Below, piece after piece: positions 18,203 through 26,372 of a stretch of 36,262 bases of DNA; the first letter of the stretch is position 1, and every line of letters starts with the position of its first letter. A program made the translations under genes and the position numbers. This stretch comes from Planctomycetaceae bacterium (GTDB lineage: Bacteria > Planctomycetota > Phycisphaerae > Phycisphaerales > SM1A02): contig JAIXVI010000298.1 in NCBI GenBank assembly GCA_027483065.1, positions 1 through 36,262 on the forward strand, read 5' to 3'. Below the pieces are notes generated by a model. The model was not told where the DNA came from and did no database searches. It saw only the letters and a list, made by a program, of their open reading frames with translations.

Positions 18203-20644
18203 TCACTCGTCTGTTGCACGATTCGACACCGCTCGCGCGATCGCATCATCAAACTCTTGGCTTGAAACCGGCTCGGCCCCGACAAGCGCGCACTCTTCGA
18301 GATAGGTGGCGCGCATCCGATCCAAGCGCTCGACTTCGCCCTTTCCTGTCAGCCATGCGAGCGCCGAACGCCGGACCCATGAACTCATCAGACCATCAGG
18401 CTCTTGAAGCCGTTGGTATGCCGCGAGAATTTCAACGAATTCCACCGACACTTCGTCGACGCGACCGAGGTTCGCCAACGACATCGCTCGATTGAAACGC
18501 AGGTTGAGAATCGATCCGTTGGCAGGACCGAGTATTGGCTCGAGTGCCGCACGCTCACTCTCGGCGAATGCGATGAGTTCTTCGACACGCTGAAGCTGCG
18601 ACAGCGCGAGTGAAATCGAAACGGCGACTTTCCCGCGGACAGTGGCGTGTTCAGGAAGCGTGATGAGTTGCTCGTGCAACGTTCGGAGTTCGGCGAGTGT
18701 GGCTTCTTTCTGCGGGTAATCGACGCGCGTTCGAAGAAGCACAGCGCGCGCTTCCAATGCGAGTTTCGACGTGGAACCTGCACAGCGCTCGATGTGTGCG
18801 AGCGCGTCGTGTGGATCGAGGACGACCGCTTCTTCGAGACTTTTGATCTCCGACAAGCGCGTCACACGCGTTCGCAGCGCAGGATTTGGACGGGAATCTC
18901 CGGCATTCTCGCCATGCATCTTTCTCGAAGCATCTTCAAACGCGGAGAGATTCATCGTGGGTAGCAAAATCACCAGCGCTCGCAAACTCTCTTCGTCGCG
19001 TGGCCACAATTGCCCGCGAAGGGGCGTGCCGCGCTGTGCAAGTCGCAGGGCGATTTCGCGTGCTCGATGTGGATCATTGCTCAAAACGACGCGCGCGTAC
19101 TCCGCGAGCATTCGTCGCGCGAGAGGCGCGTCCTCATCGATCGATACACGGACGCGCTCGACGGCGGGCCGCATGATACGTTCGGCGTCGCGCTGAAAAC
19201 CGAGCGAAAACCAGGCGTTGCCCAACGCGAGCCGTACGCGCGCTGCGGCGACTGGGTCGTTTGCGTCGAGTTCCGGGAGACGAGCGCCCGCATCTTCGAG
19301 CACTTCGATCATCAGCGCCCGATCAAAGCCCTGCCCTGCTTTCGACTCAAGCCCGCGCAACAACGCTTCAAGAAATTCTGCGGTCGTCTCTGCGTGAATC
19401 TCGCTGCGATGTGCTCTCTGTGCGGCGAGAAGCGCAACAACCGTCGACGAACAGAGCGCAATGGCCGCGAGCACGACCGCAAGCGACGCCACGCGGTGCC
19501 GTGCTGCGAATCGCCAACTGCTTGCGAGGATCGACTCGGGGCGTGCGCGCACGGCTTCGCCGCGAAGCCATGCCTCGAGATCCGCACCGAACGCATCGAC
19601 GCTTTGGTAGCGCGAATCCGGATCGCGCGCGAGCGCCTTCGCGATGATGGCATCGAGGTCACCACGGAAAAGCAGCGCGTCGCTTGCGGCGAGGGCGACT
19701 CGCGAGGGCGGATCGATCGGAGTCTCGCGCAGAAATCGCGACAGGCTCGAAGGTCGAAGTCCACGAACTTCGTCGCGCGAGAACGGCAAGCGCTCGGTCA
19801 ACAGGAGATAGAGAATGACGCCGAGCGACCAGATATCACTTCGAACGTCGCCACGTGCGAAACTTCCATCCGCTTGTTCTGGACTCATGAACTCGGGAGT
19901 TCCGATCACGCCCCCGCGTGGCTGCTCGTGCGGACTCAGGGGGAATTCCGTACTCGATCCCGAGAGGGATCCTGAGTTCGATGCCGAGGCGAATTCCGCG
20001 TGTGCTGCAGCGTGTAGTTGCGCGTCCGCTTCCCACCGCAAGCCCGCGCGAGGCGATCCGCCGTTCGTCCGTGTGAGGGGCGATTCGCGCGCGGTCGTGG
20101 CGTGTTCGCTCTCGAGCGCTTGCGCGAGGCCCCAATCAATAATGCGGACGCGCCAACCGCCCTCGACCCGTTCTGCGAGCACATTCCCAGGCTTCAAGTC
20201 GCGGTGCAGCATGCCACGTCGATGCGCGTGCGCAACGCCGCCGAGCACCTGAAGGAAGAGGGTGACCCGCTCACGGACCGAGAGTTGCGCCTGACGACTC
20301 GCCGACGTCAGCGGCTCGCCCTGCACGATGGGCATCGCAAAGAACGGCCGACCATCGGCGGTACGTCCGGCGTCGTTGATCGTGATGATCGCGGGGTGAT
20401 CGAGCCCGGCCAACGCAACACGCTCGGCCTCGAAGCGGCGGAGGGCACTGGTTGAGTCGAGTTCCGCGCGAAGGACTTTCACAGCGCAGCGGATCGACGG
20501 CGTCTCCATCGTCTCGGCGACATACACGACACCGTGCGCGCCCTCACCGAGGCGTGCGAGAATGCGATGGCGCGGAAGTGCTGGAAAAGCGGCTTCCGCG
20601 CCATCGTCATCATCTGTCAACCTCCGCGGCTCAATCAGAGTCAT
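18203..20644 (-). CDS. Transmembrane Ser/Thr protein kinase (PknB-like) with TPR-like C-terminus
   Basis: The 813-residue product has a kinase domain at about residues 25-360: GEGAHGVVY, CAVKVL (Lys56), HRDLKPGNVL (147-156), IIDWGLA (DWG in place of DFG) and GTPEFMSPEQADG (248 on). The segment between DWG and GTPE is about 75 residues instead of the usual 15-25 and is rich in Ser, Ala and Gly. A membrane helix (about 386-408, SLAVVLAAIALCSSTVVALL) separates the cytoplasmic kinase from a helical, TPR-like outer part. This is the common planctomycete kinase layout. The gene directly follows the FGE-like lipoprotein gene on the same strand (128-nt gap), a possible sensor pair. The start is supported by TAGTCT 6 nt upstream. 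Confidence 0.93.
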   Translation of the reverse strand: MTLIEPRRLTDDDDGAEAAFPALPRHRILARLGEGAHGVVYVAETMETPSIRCAVKVLRAELDSTSALRRFEAERVALAGLDHPAIITINDAGRTADGRPFFAMPIVQGEPLTSASRQAQLSVRERVTLFLQVLGGVAHAHRRGMLHRDLKPGNVLAERVEGGWRVRIIDWGLAQALESEHATTARESPLTRTNGGSPRAGLRWEADAQLHAAAHAEFASASNSGSLSGSSTEFPLSPHEQPRGGVIGTPEFMSPEQADGSFARGDVRSDIWSLGVILYLLLTERLPFSRDEVRGLRPSSLSRFLRETPIDPPSRVALAASDALLFRGDLDAIIAKALARDPDSRYQSVDAFGADLEAWLRGEAVRARPESILASSWRFAARHRVASLAVVLAAIALCSSTVVALLAAQRAHRSEIHAETTAEFLEALLRGLESKAGQGFDRALMIEVLEDAGARLPELDANDPVAAARVRLALGNAWFSLGFQRDAERIMRPAVERVRVSIDEDAPLARRMLAEYARVVLSNDPHRAREIALRLAQRGTPLRGQLWPRDEESLRALVILLPTMNLSAFEDASRKMHGENAGDSRPNPALRTRVTRLSEIKSLEEAVVLDPHDALAHIERCAGSTSKLALEARAVLLRTRVDYPQKEATLAELRTLHEQLITLPEHATVRGKVAVSISLALSQLQRVEELIAFAESERAALEPILGPANGSILNLRFNRAMSLANLGRVDEVSVEFVEILAAYQRLQEPDGLMSSWVRRSALAWLTGKGEVERLDRMRATYLEECALVGAEPVSSQEFDDAIARAVSNRATDE

Positions 20645-20650
20645 ACCGCG

Positions 20651-20656
20651 AGACTA
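20651..20656 (-). promoter_or_regulatory. Probable -10 box of the kinase gene (TAGTCT), leaderless
   Basis: TAGTCT is 6 nt before ATG 20644 on the minus strand. A purine-rich GGAAGGAGA occurs further upstream, too far to serve this ATG as a ribosome-binding site. If correct, the kinase gene is transcribed independently of the upstream gene. Confidence 0.4.
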
Positions 20657-20772
20657 CCACGACAACGGAGGTCTCCTTCCATAGCACGCGCGCGTTTTGC
20701 TCGATCTCTTGGTGGGCCCGAGAGAAGCCTCACCCGATGAACGAGCCATGTGCGCGCGCTGCAACGTCATCG

Positions 20773-23283
20773 TCACGTACCCGTGGTTTCGATTGGAGCG
20801 TCGGGCGGTGGCAGCGTGCCGTCCTTTCCATCCTTTCCATCACCGCCCTCACGGCCGTCTCTGCCATCACCCTTGCCGTCTTGACCGTTTCCGCTGCCGT
20901 TGTCAGAACCTGAACCGCTGCCTTGGTTTTGGCCGTTGTTCTTGCCTTGGAGCGCGCCAACACCGCGCGGGCGAGCTTCGACCGCACCCAGACCCCCACC
21001 CTGACCGCCTCCGCCCTGATTGCCATTTCCATCGTGGCCCTGCGAAGGTCGATCTTCCTTGTCCTCCGAAGGCTTCTTTTCTTCGTTCGATTGTGTCGAA
21101 TCGCCATGACCCGGCCGCGGGCGCTCGACATCGTCCTCGGTGCGCTTCGCATCTTTCGGCCACTGCTGAACCAGGAGTTCGCGGCTTGAGACCACGCTGC
21201 GGGCAACGCGAAGTCCTGCATCCTTGTCGCCCCGCGATCGTTGCATGCGCGCGCCAGCACGGCACTGCGACACGTCATCCGATGCAGCGCCGCCGCGCAC
21301 CGATCGCACTTCGGCAGATTGGCCCATCGGACGATCATCGGGCTCGGGAATGAGTTCATCAAGGTCAAACGGATTCAAGCACCACTCGCGTGCGTTGCCA
21401 TGCATGCCTCGGAATCCGTAAGGGTTCGACGCCATACGGCCAACGTCGAGTAGGCGGTTGGCGAACTCCACCCTATTCGCCGGCTGATCCCAGTGACTCG
21501 CGTCATTCACCCGCTCCTTTTTAGGGAGCATCTCATTGGGCCACGCAAACTTGACGTCCTTTCCGAACGTGCACGCCCACTGCCACTCAAACTCGTTTGG
21601 GAATCGCAGCGCGGCCTTCGCCTTGCGCAGATAGGTTCGACACTCTTCCCACGACTTGTTCGAGATCGGCCGATCGGAGGTCCCCATCGGCTCGCCGCCG
21701 AGTTGTCTTTGCCAATCGCTCAGCGTCACCTCGCACTCACTGAGGTAGAAGGGATGCGCGATCAACACGCGATAGCCAGCATCCGAGCCAGAGTTCTCTG
21801 TAACGGTGAACTCGCCGTTCGGAACAAGGCGCATACGAAGTCCGGTTTCAAGATCCTCGACCTCCCATGGGAGCCCGGTCCGTTTCTGCGTCGCGAGCAA
21901 GCGCTCTACGAACGCTGGGTTCAGTTGATGGATCTCAGCATCCGGAGTCTCGGTCACGACCTTGACGCGCCAGTGCTCATCGAGCGCACCACCATCGTCG
22001 ACGACCACCACGCGGAGTGGCTGCGCCTCCGACGCGACGACGCGGGTGAGACCGGGAGTGATGCGGCGAATTGGTCGGAACCCGACCGCTGGATGCTCTT
22101 GATCCTTCGAGAGAAATTCGCATGACGCGACCGCGCATTCCTCGATCGGCTTGCGGTATGAACCACCGCGCACGGCCTGCTTTGGGCCGCCAAGCGCACC
22201 GAGTGGGTGCGTGCACCACTCCGCGACGTTGCCATGCACGTGATAGAGACCGAATGGGTTGGCCGGGTAGAGCGTGTTTACGCCACGTTGGTTCGCGTCA
22301 CGCGCTGCATCTCGTGCGCAGTGAATCTCCCCTAGAACAGGAAACTCGCCCATCCAGAATGATGCGCGTTTGCCGGCGCGCGCGGCGAATTCCCACTCCA
22401 CTTCGGTCGGGAGTGAAAGTCCTGCATCCGAGCAGTAGCGGCTCACCGCGTTCCACGATCGCCCTTCGGCGGGCAAGAGCGATGCACGATCGCCGCCACG
22501 GAATCGGAACCAATCGCACTCATCGACTTCACAGATCGCGATGTAGAACGGCTCAACGCGCGCGCGCTTCCCTTCCGCGCGGCCCGGAACTTCGCCGCCA
22601 GGGATGAGTCGGAAATCGATGCCCGTCTCGAGGTCGCGGACAAAGAGCGGATAGCCCCGGCCGACGAGTGCGGTCAATTCTGCCCTGAGCGCGGGTTCCA
22701 AATCATCTATGTTTCCCTGAAGTTGCGGAACGAAGACACGCCACGTCGAAGCCGGAGGATCAACGGCGCGCGCCACGTCAGAGTCGAGTCGTTCGATGAG
22801 AGTCTCACGCGCCACGCCATCGGCGAGGAGCAGCGCTTGGAACACCGACGCAAGCCTTCTGTCGGCCGCTGACAGACTTGCCTGTGGAAACAGCACGTCG
22901 AGTGCTCGGTTCCGCAAAGCCTGATCGATCCGTTCCGACTCAAGCAGCATGTTGAGCGAGGAGTCGACTGCTTCTCGCGAAAGCGCGGGCGACGATGGGA
23001 GCGAAGGCGTTGACGGCACTGCGGGTGGCGTTACGGGTGCCGATCGGAGCGCCGATGCGGGCGCCGATGCAGGCAGCGATGTTGGCGCCGACGCGAGCTG
23101 CGACGCCGGCTGCGATGTCGGCGTCGATGGAGGCGGCGCAGGCAGCGATGCGCGCAGCGACGCCGGCGGCGACGCGAGCGCCGATGCGATCGGCGATGCC
23201 TCGGCATCTTCGCGACAAGCGGTTGAGAACAGGGAAGTCACCACAATCAATGTGGTCGACACGACGAGACTTGAGCGTTGCAT
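20773..23283 (-). CDS. Lipoprotein with two FGE/SUMF1-like domains
   Basis: From ATG 23283 the product has 836 residues. The lipobox STAC at residues 20-23 follows a hydrophobic stretch. A long Ala/Ser/Pro low-complexity segment comes next (ASLRASLPAPPPSTPTSQPA and more). Two copies of the formylglycine-generating-enzyme fold follow. The first runs from about RDLETGIDFRLIPGGEVP to VGFRPIRRI, with LPTEVEWEFAARAG and GNVAEWC. The second runs from EDLETGLRMRLVPNGEF to AGLRVARSV, with FPNEFEWQWACTFG and GNAREWC. The cysteine pair of true formylglycine generators is not evident, so a binding role is more likely than catalysis. The C-terminus is a Gly/Asp/Lys-rich disordered tail. The ORF track starts 18 codons earlier at a GTG (23337), which would displace the signal peptide. 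It precedes the kinase gene. Confidence 0.85.
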   Translation of the reverse strand: MQRSSLVVSTTLIVVTSLFSTACREDAEASPIASALASPPASLRASLPAPPPSTPTSQPASQLASAPTSLPASAPASALRSAPVTPPAVPSTPSLPSSPALSREAVDSSLNMLLESERIDQALRNRALDVLFPQASLSAADRRLASVFQALLLADGVARETLIERLDSDVARAVDPPASTWRVFVPQLQGNIDDLEPALRAELTALVGRGYPLFVRDLETGIDFRLIPGGEVPGRAEGKRARVEPFYIAICEVDECDWFRFRGGDRASLLPAEGRSWNAVSRYCSDAGLSLPTEVEWEFAARAGKRASFWMGEFPVLGEIHCARDAARDANQRGVNTLYPANPFGLYHVHGNVAEWCTHPLGALGGPKQAVRGGSYRKPIEECAVASCEFLSKDQEHPAVGFRPIRRITPGLTRVVASEAQPLRVVVVDDGGALDEHWRVKVVTETPDAEIHQLNPAFVERLLATQKRTGLPWEVEDLETGLRMRLVPNGEFTVTENSGSDAGYRVLIAHPFYLSECEVTLSDWQRQLGGEPMGTSDRPISNKSWEECRTYLRKAKAALRFPNEFEWQWACTFGKDVKFAWPNEMLPKKERVNDASHWDQPANRVEFANRLLDVGRMASNPYGFRGMHGNAREWCLNPFDLDELIPEPDDRPMGQSAEVRSVRGGAASDDVSQCRAGARMQRSRGDKDAGLRVARSVVSSRELLVQQWPKDAKRTEDDVERPRPGHGDSTQSNEEKKPSEDKEDRPSQGHDGNGNQGGGGQGGGLGAVEARPRGVGALQGKNNGQNQGSGSGSDNGSGNGQDGKGDGRDGREGGDGKDGKDGTLPPPDAPIETTGT

Positions 23284-23635
23284 CAAAGCGATGACGCTCG
23301 CCCCGCGACCAGCGCAGGACATGCCAAAACGTTGCACGATGTGCAGTCCTCAGTGAAACACTGAAGGTCCGCGAGAAGAAATGGCCGCGGCAAGTCGTGC
23401 AGCGCAACAACACGGAAGGCGCGGCGCACGCGGGTGGCCTCGTGAGCTCCGCCCCGCGAAATGCGTACGGCGGACCAATGAGCGGAGGGACTCAGCCGTA
23501 GACATCATGCGTGATCCGCGAGAACGTCGGAACCGCATGGCATTCAAATTTCAACAAAAAGTTGATTTGGCGACGAGCGCTGTTCAACCGCACGAGGATT
23601 TTCCCTCGGAAGCGGCTTCTACCCCGAGATCGCCT
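23284..23635. other. Intergenic gap of 352 nt without a convincing gene
   Basis: This lies between the SHC stop and the FGE-like lipoprotein start, both on the minus strand. ORFs crossing it (22940-23413 minus; 23381-23842 plus) are frame shadows of the neighbours. The promoter of the lipoprotein gene should be here, but no TANNNT hexamer stands at the leaderless distance from ATG 23283. An AT-richer patch near 23540-23580 (CATTCAAATTTCAACAAAAA) is the only compositional change. Confidence 0.5.
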
Positions 23636-25789
23636 TCACTCAAAGAGCGCCGCGCGCTCGCCGCGATCGATGAGCCGCTTGCCCGAGAGCCCGCGCCCGT
23701 GCGCATCGAGGTAGCGCCCAATCGCCATCGTTGGGAAGTACAGGCGGTACAAGTGGTAACGGAGGTAGAAGATCTTCGGAAACCCAGTACCGGTGTACTC
23801 GGTTTCGCGCCAACTTCCCGCAGGGTCACCGTCCGGGTTTGAGAGCGGATCGGCGGCGGCGAGCGTGTCGAGTTGCGTTCGGCAGAGCCAATCGATCGCG
23901 CGCTTGAGATCGGGGTCTTCCGCGCCGAACACTTCCTGCAACACCATGGCCGCCCACGCGGTTTGGCTTGCGGTCGAAGGCCCCTGCCCACGCAGCGATG
24001 GGTCTTCGTACGTGGCGGCGCTTTCACCGAAACTGCCGTCTGGCTTTTGGATCGACTTCATCCAGCGGCCCGCACGTTGAATCCACTCTTCGTTGCGCGA
24101 GACACCGCAACGAATCGGACCGATCACCGCTTGCCACGTTCCGTAGATGTAGTTGACACCCCAGCGACCAAAGAAGGGTCCGTCAGGCTCCTGTCGCGCG
24201 CGAATGAACGCGAGTGCCGCACGAATGGATGGATGATCCTTCGTGAAGCCGTGCCACGAAAGGCACTCAAGCACACGCCCGGTTATGTCGGGGCACGACG
24301 GATCTTGCATCGCGTTATGGTCGGCGAACGGCACGTACTCGAGGATGCGACGATCGCGCGTGCGATCGAACGCCGCCCAACCGCCATCATCATTCTGCAT
24401 CGCGAGAATCCAACGCACTCCGCGCTCTGCGGCAGCAATCGTCTCAGCTCGCGCCTGCGTTGATTCTTCGGAGGACGCCGCGCAACCCCGCGCGACGCGC
24501 GCGAGCGCCATCGCAACCATCGCGCTGTCGTCCGAGTCTGGGTAGTACGAATTCGCGTATTCGAAGTACCAACCGCTCGGCGTCACTGCGCCATCGACGT
24601 TCGCTTGCCAATCGCCCGCGAAGCGACACTCACGCGCGACAAGCCACGACGCCGCACGCGCGGCGGCTTCGTCATCCATCGTGTAACCGCAGTCGGCGAG
24701 GGCGTAGAGCGCGATGCCCGTATCCCAAACCGGCGAAAAACACGGCTGAATACGAATCGGCGCGTCGTTCCCTGCGCCAAGTGGCACGAAGAATGCATCG
24801 AGCTCGCGCTCCGCACGCTCAACGAGCGGATGCGAGCGTTCATATCCAAGCGCGTACAGCACGATTTGCCAATACACCATCGACGGGAAGATCGCACCGA
24901 CGCCATCCGTGCGCCCGGGGCCATCCTGTCCAGCGCGCGATGCAATCCAGTCAAACGCGCGATCGATCGCGGCCTGACGCCACGGAGTTCCGCCAACATC
25001 GTGCAACTTCTTGAGGAGACGATCGACCTTCAGGAAGAACTTCTTCCAACGCGCGGGCGCGTCGTTCGTCGGCTTCAGCACGTGGCGCGCATCTTGATCG
25101 AGGAAGAGTTCGCCGATGCCAAGCGCCGCTGGCACTTCACGCGTCGATCGCTTCGTCGCAACGATGGAAAGCGGAAGAATCATCACTCGACTCCACGCGC
25201 TTACCTTCTCCAAGTGAAAGTAGAACGCACGTGGAAAGAAGATGATTTCCGGCGGAATCGCGGGAACTGCGTTCCACGAAACCTGCCCAAGTGCAGCGAG
25301 GTAGAAATTCGTAAACGAGTTGCACTTCTCAGCGCCACCGAGATGACGAATGAGCGCGCGCGCTTTCTTCATGTGCGGCGCGTCGGGTGAGTCGCCAAAG
25401 AGTTTGAGCGTGAAGTATGCCTTGACGCACGCCGAGATGTCCGACTTCGAGTTTGGGTACGGCCCCCAACCACCATCCTCGCGCTGCTGCGAACGGAGAT
25501 ATCCAAGGATGCGCTGCAAGGTCTCCGGACCGCGACCATCGACAAGAGGCTGCGCCTCCTGACCGAGGATCCACTTCATCAGGAGATACTCGCTCTGCAA
25601 GATCGAGTCGCCCTCGAGTTCCGCGCACCAGTGACCGTCGCGCTTTTGGAGCGACTTCAATGCGCCGACGGCACGCACGAGGTGCTGCTCAACATCGGCG
25701 TGCGAAAGAGGCGCGGCGCGATGCGACGACTCGACGCGGCTCGCTGCGGCAGCGAAACTCGGCTGTGGCGTGTGCGGAACTTCTCGCAT
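23636..25789 (-). CDS. shc: Squalene-hopene cyclase
   Basis: The 717-residue product has the double alpha-barrel triterpene cyclase signature. It shows several QW repeats (QREDGGWGPYP, QNDDGGWAAFD, QEPDGPFFGRWGVNYIYG, QKPDGSFGESAATY) and the catalytic acid motif YPDSDDSAMVAMA, a DxDDSA variant of DxDDTA, near residue 417. The enzyme cyclises squalene to hopene and/or hopanol at the inner membrane. The ORF track start (26050) adds 87 residues of low-complexity sequence with no family match; ATG 25789 gives the known length. No squalene synthase (hpnCDE) genes are adjacent. The HpnB-like glycosyltransferase 23 kb away may act in the same pathway. Confidence 0.95.
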   Translation of the reverse strand: MREVPHTPQPSFAAAASRVESSHRAAPLSHADVEQHLVRAVGALKSLQKRDGHWCAELEGDSILQSEYLLMKWILGQEAQPLVDGRGPETLQRILGYLRSQQREDGGWGPYPNSKSDISACVKAYFTLKLFGDSPDAPHMKKARALIRHLGGAEKCNSFTNFYLAALGQVSWNAVPAIPPEIIFFPRAFYFHLEKVSAWSRVMILPLSIVATKRSTREVPAALGIGELFLDQDARHVLKPTNDAPARWKKFFLKVDRLLKKLHDVGGTPWRQAAIDRAFDWIASRAGQDGPGRTDGVGAIFPSMVYWQIVLYALGYERSHPLVERAERELDAFFVPLGAGNDAPIRIQPCFSPVWDTGIALYALADCGYTMDDEAAARAASWLVARECRFAGDWQANVDGAVTPSGWYFEYANSYYPDSDDSAMVAMALARVARGCAASSEESTQARAETIAAAERGVRWILAMQNDDGGWAAFDRTRDRRILEYVPFADHNAMQDPSCPDITGRVLECLSWHGFTKDHPSIRAALAFIRARQEPDGPFFGRWGVNYIYGTWQAVIGPIRCGVSRNEEWIQRAGRWMKSIQKPDGSFGESAATYEDPSLRGQGPSTASQTAWAAMVLQEVFGAEDPDLKRAIDWLCRTQLDTLAAADPLSNPDGDPAGSWRETEYTGTGFPKIFYLRYHLYRLYFPTMAIGRYLDAHGRGLSGKRLIDRGERAALFE

Positions 25790-25953
25790 TGGGGTACTCA
25801 GGGACGGAGGGTCGATGGTAACGCGCGGCCGCCGCTGCCGATGCGCGGTTTTGCGCGATTCGCGCGAGCGCGCGAGAGAGTGGGTTGCGAGTGCGCCAAC
25901 GCGAGCGCGGAGCGAGAGCGAAGCGCAAGAGGATGACACGCGGCTGCGCAAGA

Positions 25954-26087
25954 CGTCTCGTGTGGCATCACCTCTGGTGATGGCAAGACGTAGAAAGGAG
26001 GATTGCCCCGACGATTTCGCAAATCCACGGTTTACGGCCACGCAAGCCACTACCCCTGCTTCGCAGGGGGTAGTGCCACACGAGACG
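25954..26087. repeat. Structured palindromic element upstream of shc
   Basis: A 14-nt arm CGTCTCGTGTGGCA (25954-25967) is matched by its exact inverse TGCCACACGAGACG (26074-26087). Inside are a TCACC-TCT-GGTGA hairpin (25968-25980) and a longer one, CACTACCCCTGC-TTCG-CAGGGGGTAGTG (26048-26075), with one bulged base and a TTCG loop. The whole can fold into a closed multi-branch structure of about 134 nt. No transposase is nearby. It could be a small mobile/REP-like element or a structured leader; nothing here decides. The remaining gap from 25790 to 25953 and from 26088 to 26153 shows no gene. Confidence 0.7.
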
Positions 26088-26153
26088 TTCGTCGACCCCC
26101 ACGTCTACCGCTCAGGCTTCGCTGCGCTCCGCCTTCGGCAAGGTCCCATGTCA

Positions 26154-26372
26154 TCCACGCCAAAGCGAGCGAGAGCGGGCACCTGAAGCGAAGCTTCAGC
26201 AGCCCGCCAGTCGCGAGCGCTCAAACCACGTCGCGAGCGCCGAACCAACGCATCTCGGCCCGACGCGATTCACTCGCGGCGAGGCCGACGAAAGCGAGCG
26301 AAAGCGGCGGACGCGGCGAAGCCGCCCCGCCGCCAGTCGCGAGCGCTCAAACCACGTCGCGAGCGCTCAAAA
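26154..26372 (-). repeat. Dispersed repeat element, copy 2, with duplicated hairpin units
   Basis: Read on the minus strand it starts TTTTGAGCGCTCGCGACGTG, overlapping the TGA stop of the oxidoreductase gene, and ends in TCGCTCGCTTTGGCGTG, as in copy 1. It is internally duplicated: an identical 36-nt block occurs at 26205-26240 and 26331-26366. Each block is preceded by a two-tier hairpin with a GAA loop. Unit A pairs CTGAAGC/GCTTCAG inside GCGGGC/GCCCGC (26175-26207). Unit B pairs GCGGC/GCCGC inside GGCGG/CCGCC (26306-26334). The stems differ in sequence but keep pairing. Confidence 0.85.

Noticed and set aside
20773-23283. True formylglycine-generating enzyme
   Set aside because: The active-site cysteine pair is not recognisable in either domain, and no sulfatase gene is in the window.
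22940-23413. Minus-strand ORF starting MLLRCTTCRGHFF, possible small zinc protein
   Set aside because: Only one CxxC pair, and the rest is a shadow of the lipoprotein signal peptide and linker in another frame.
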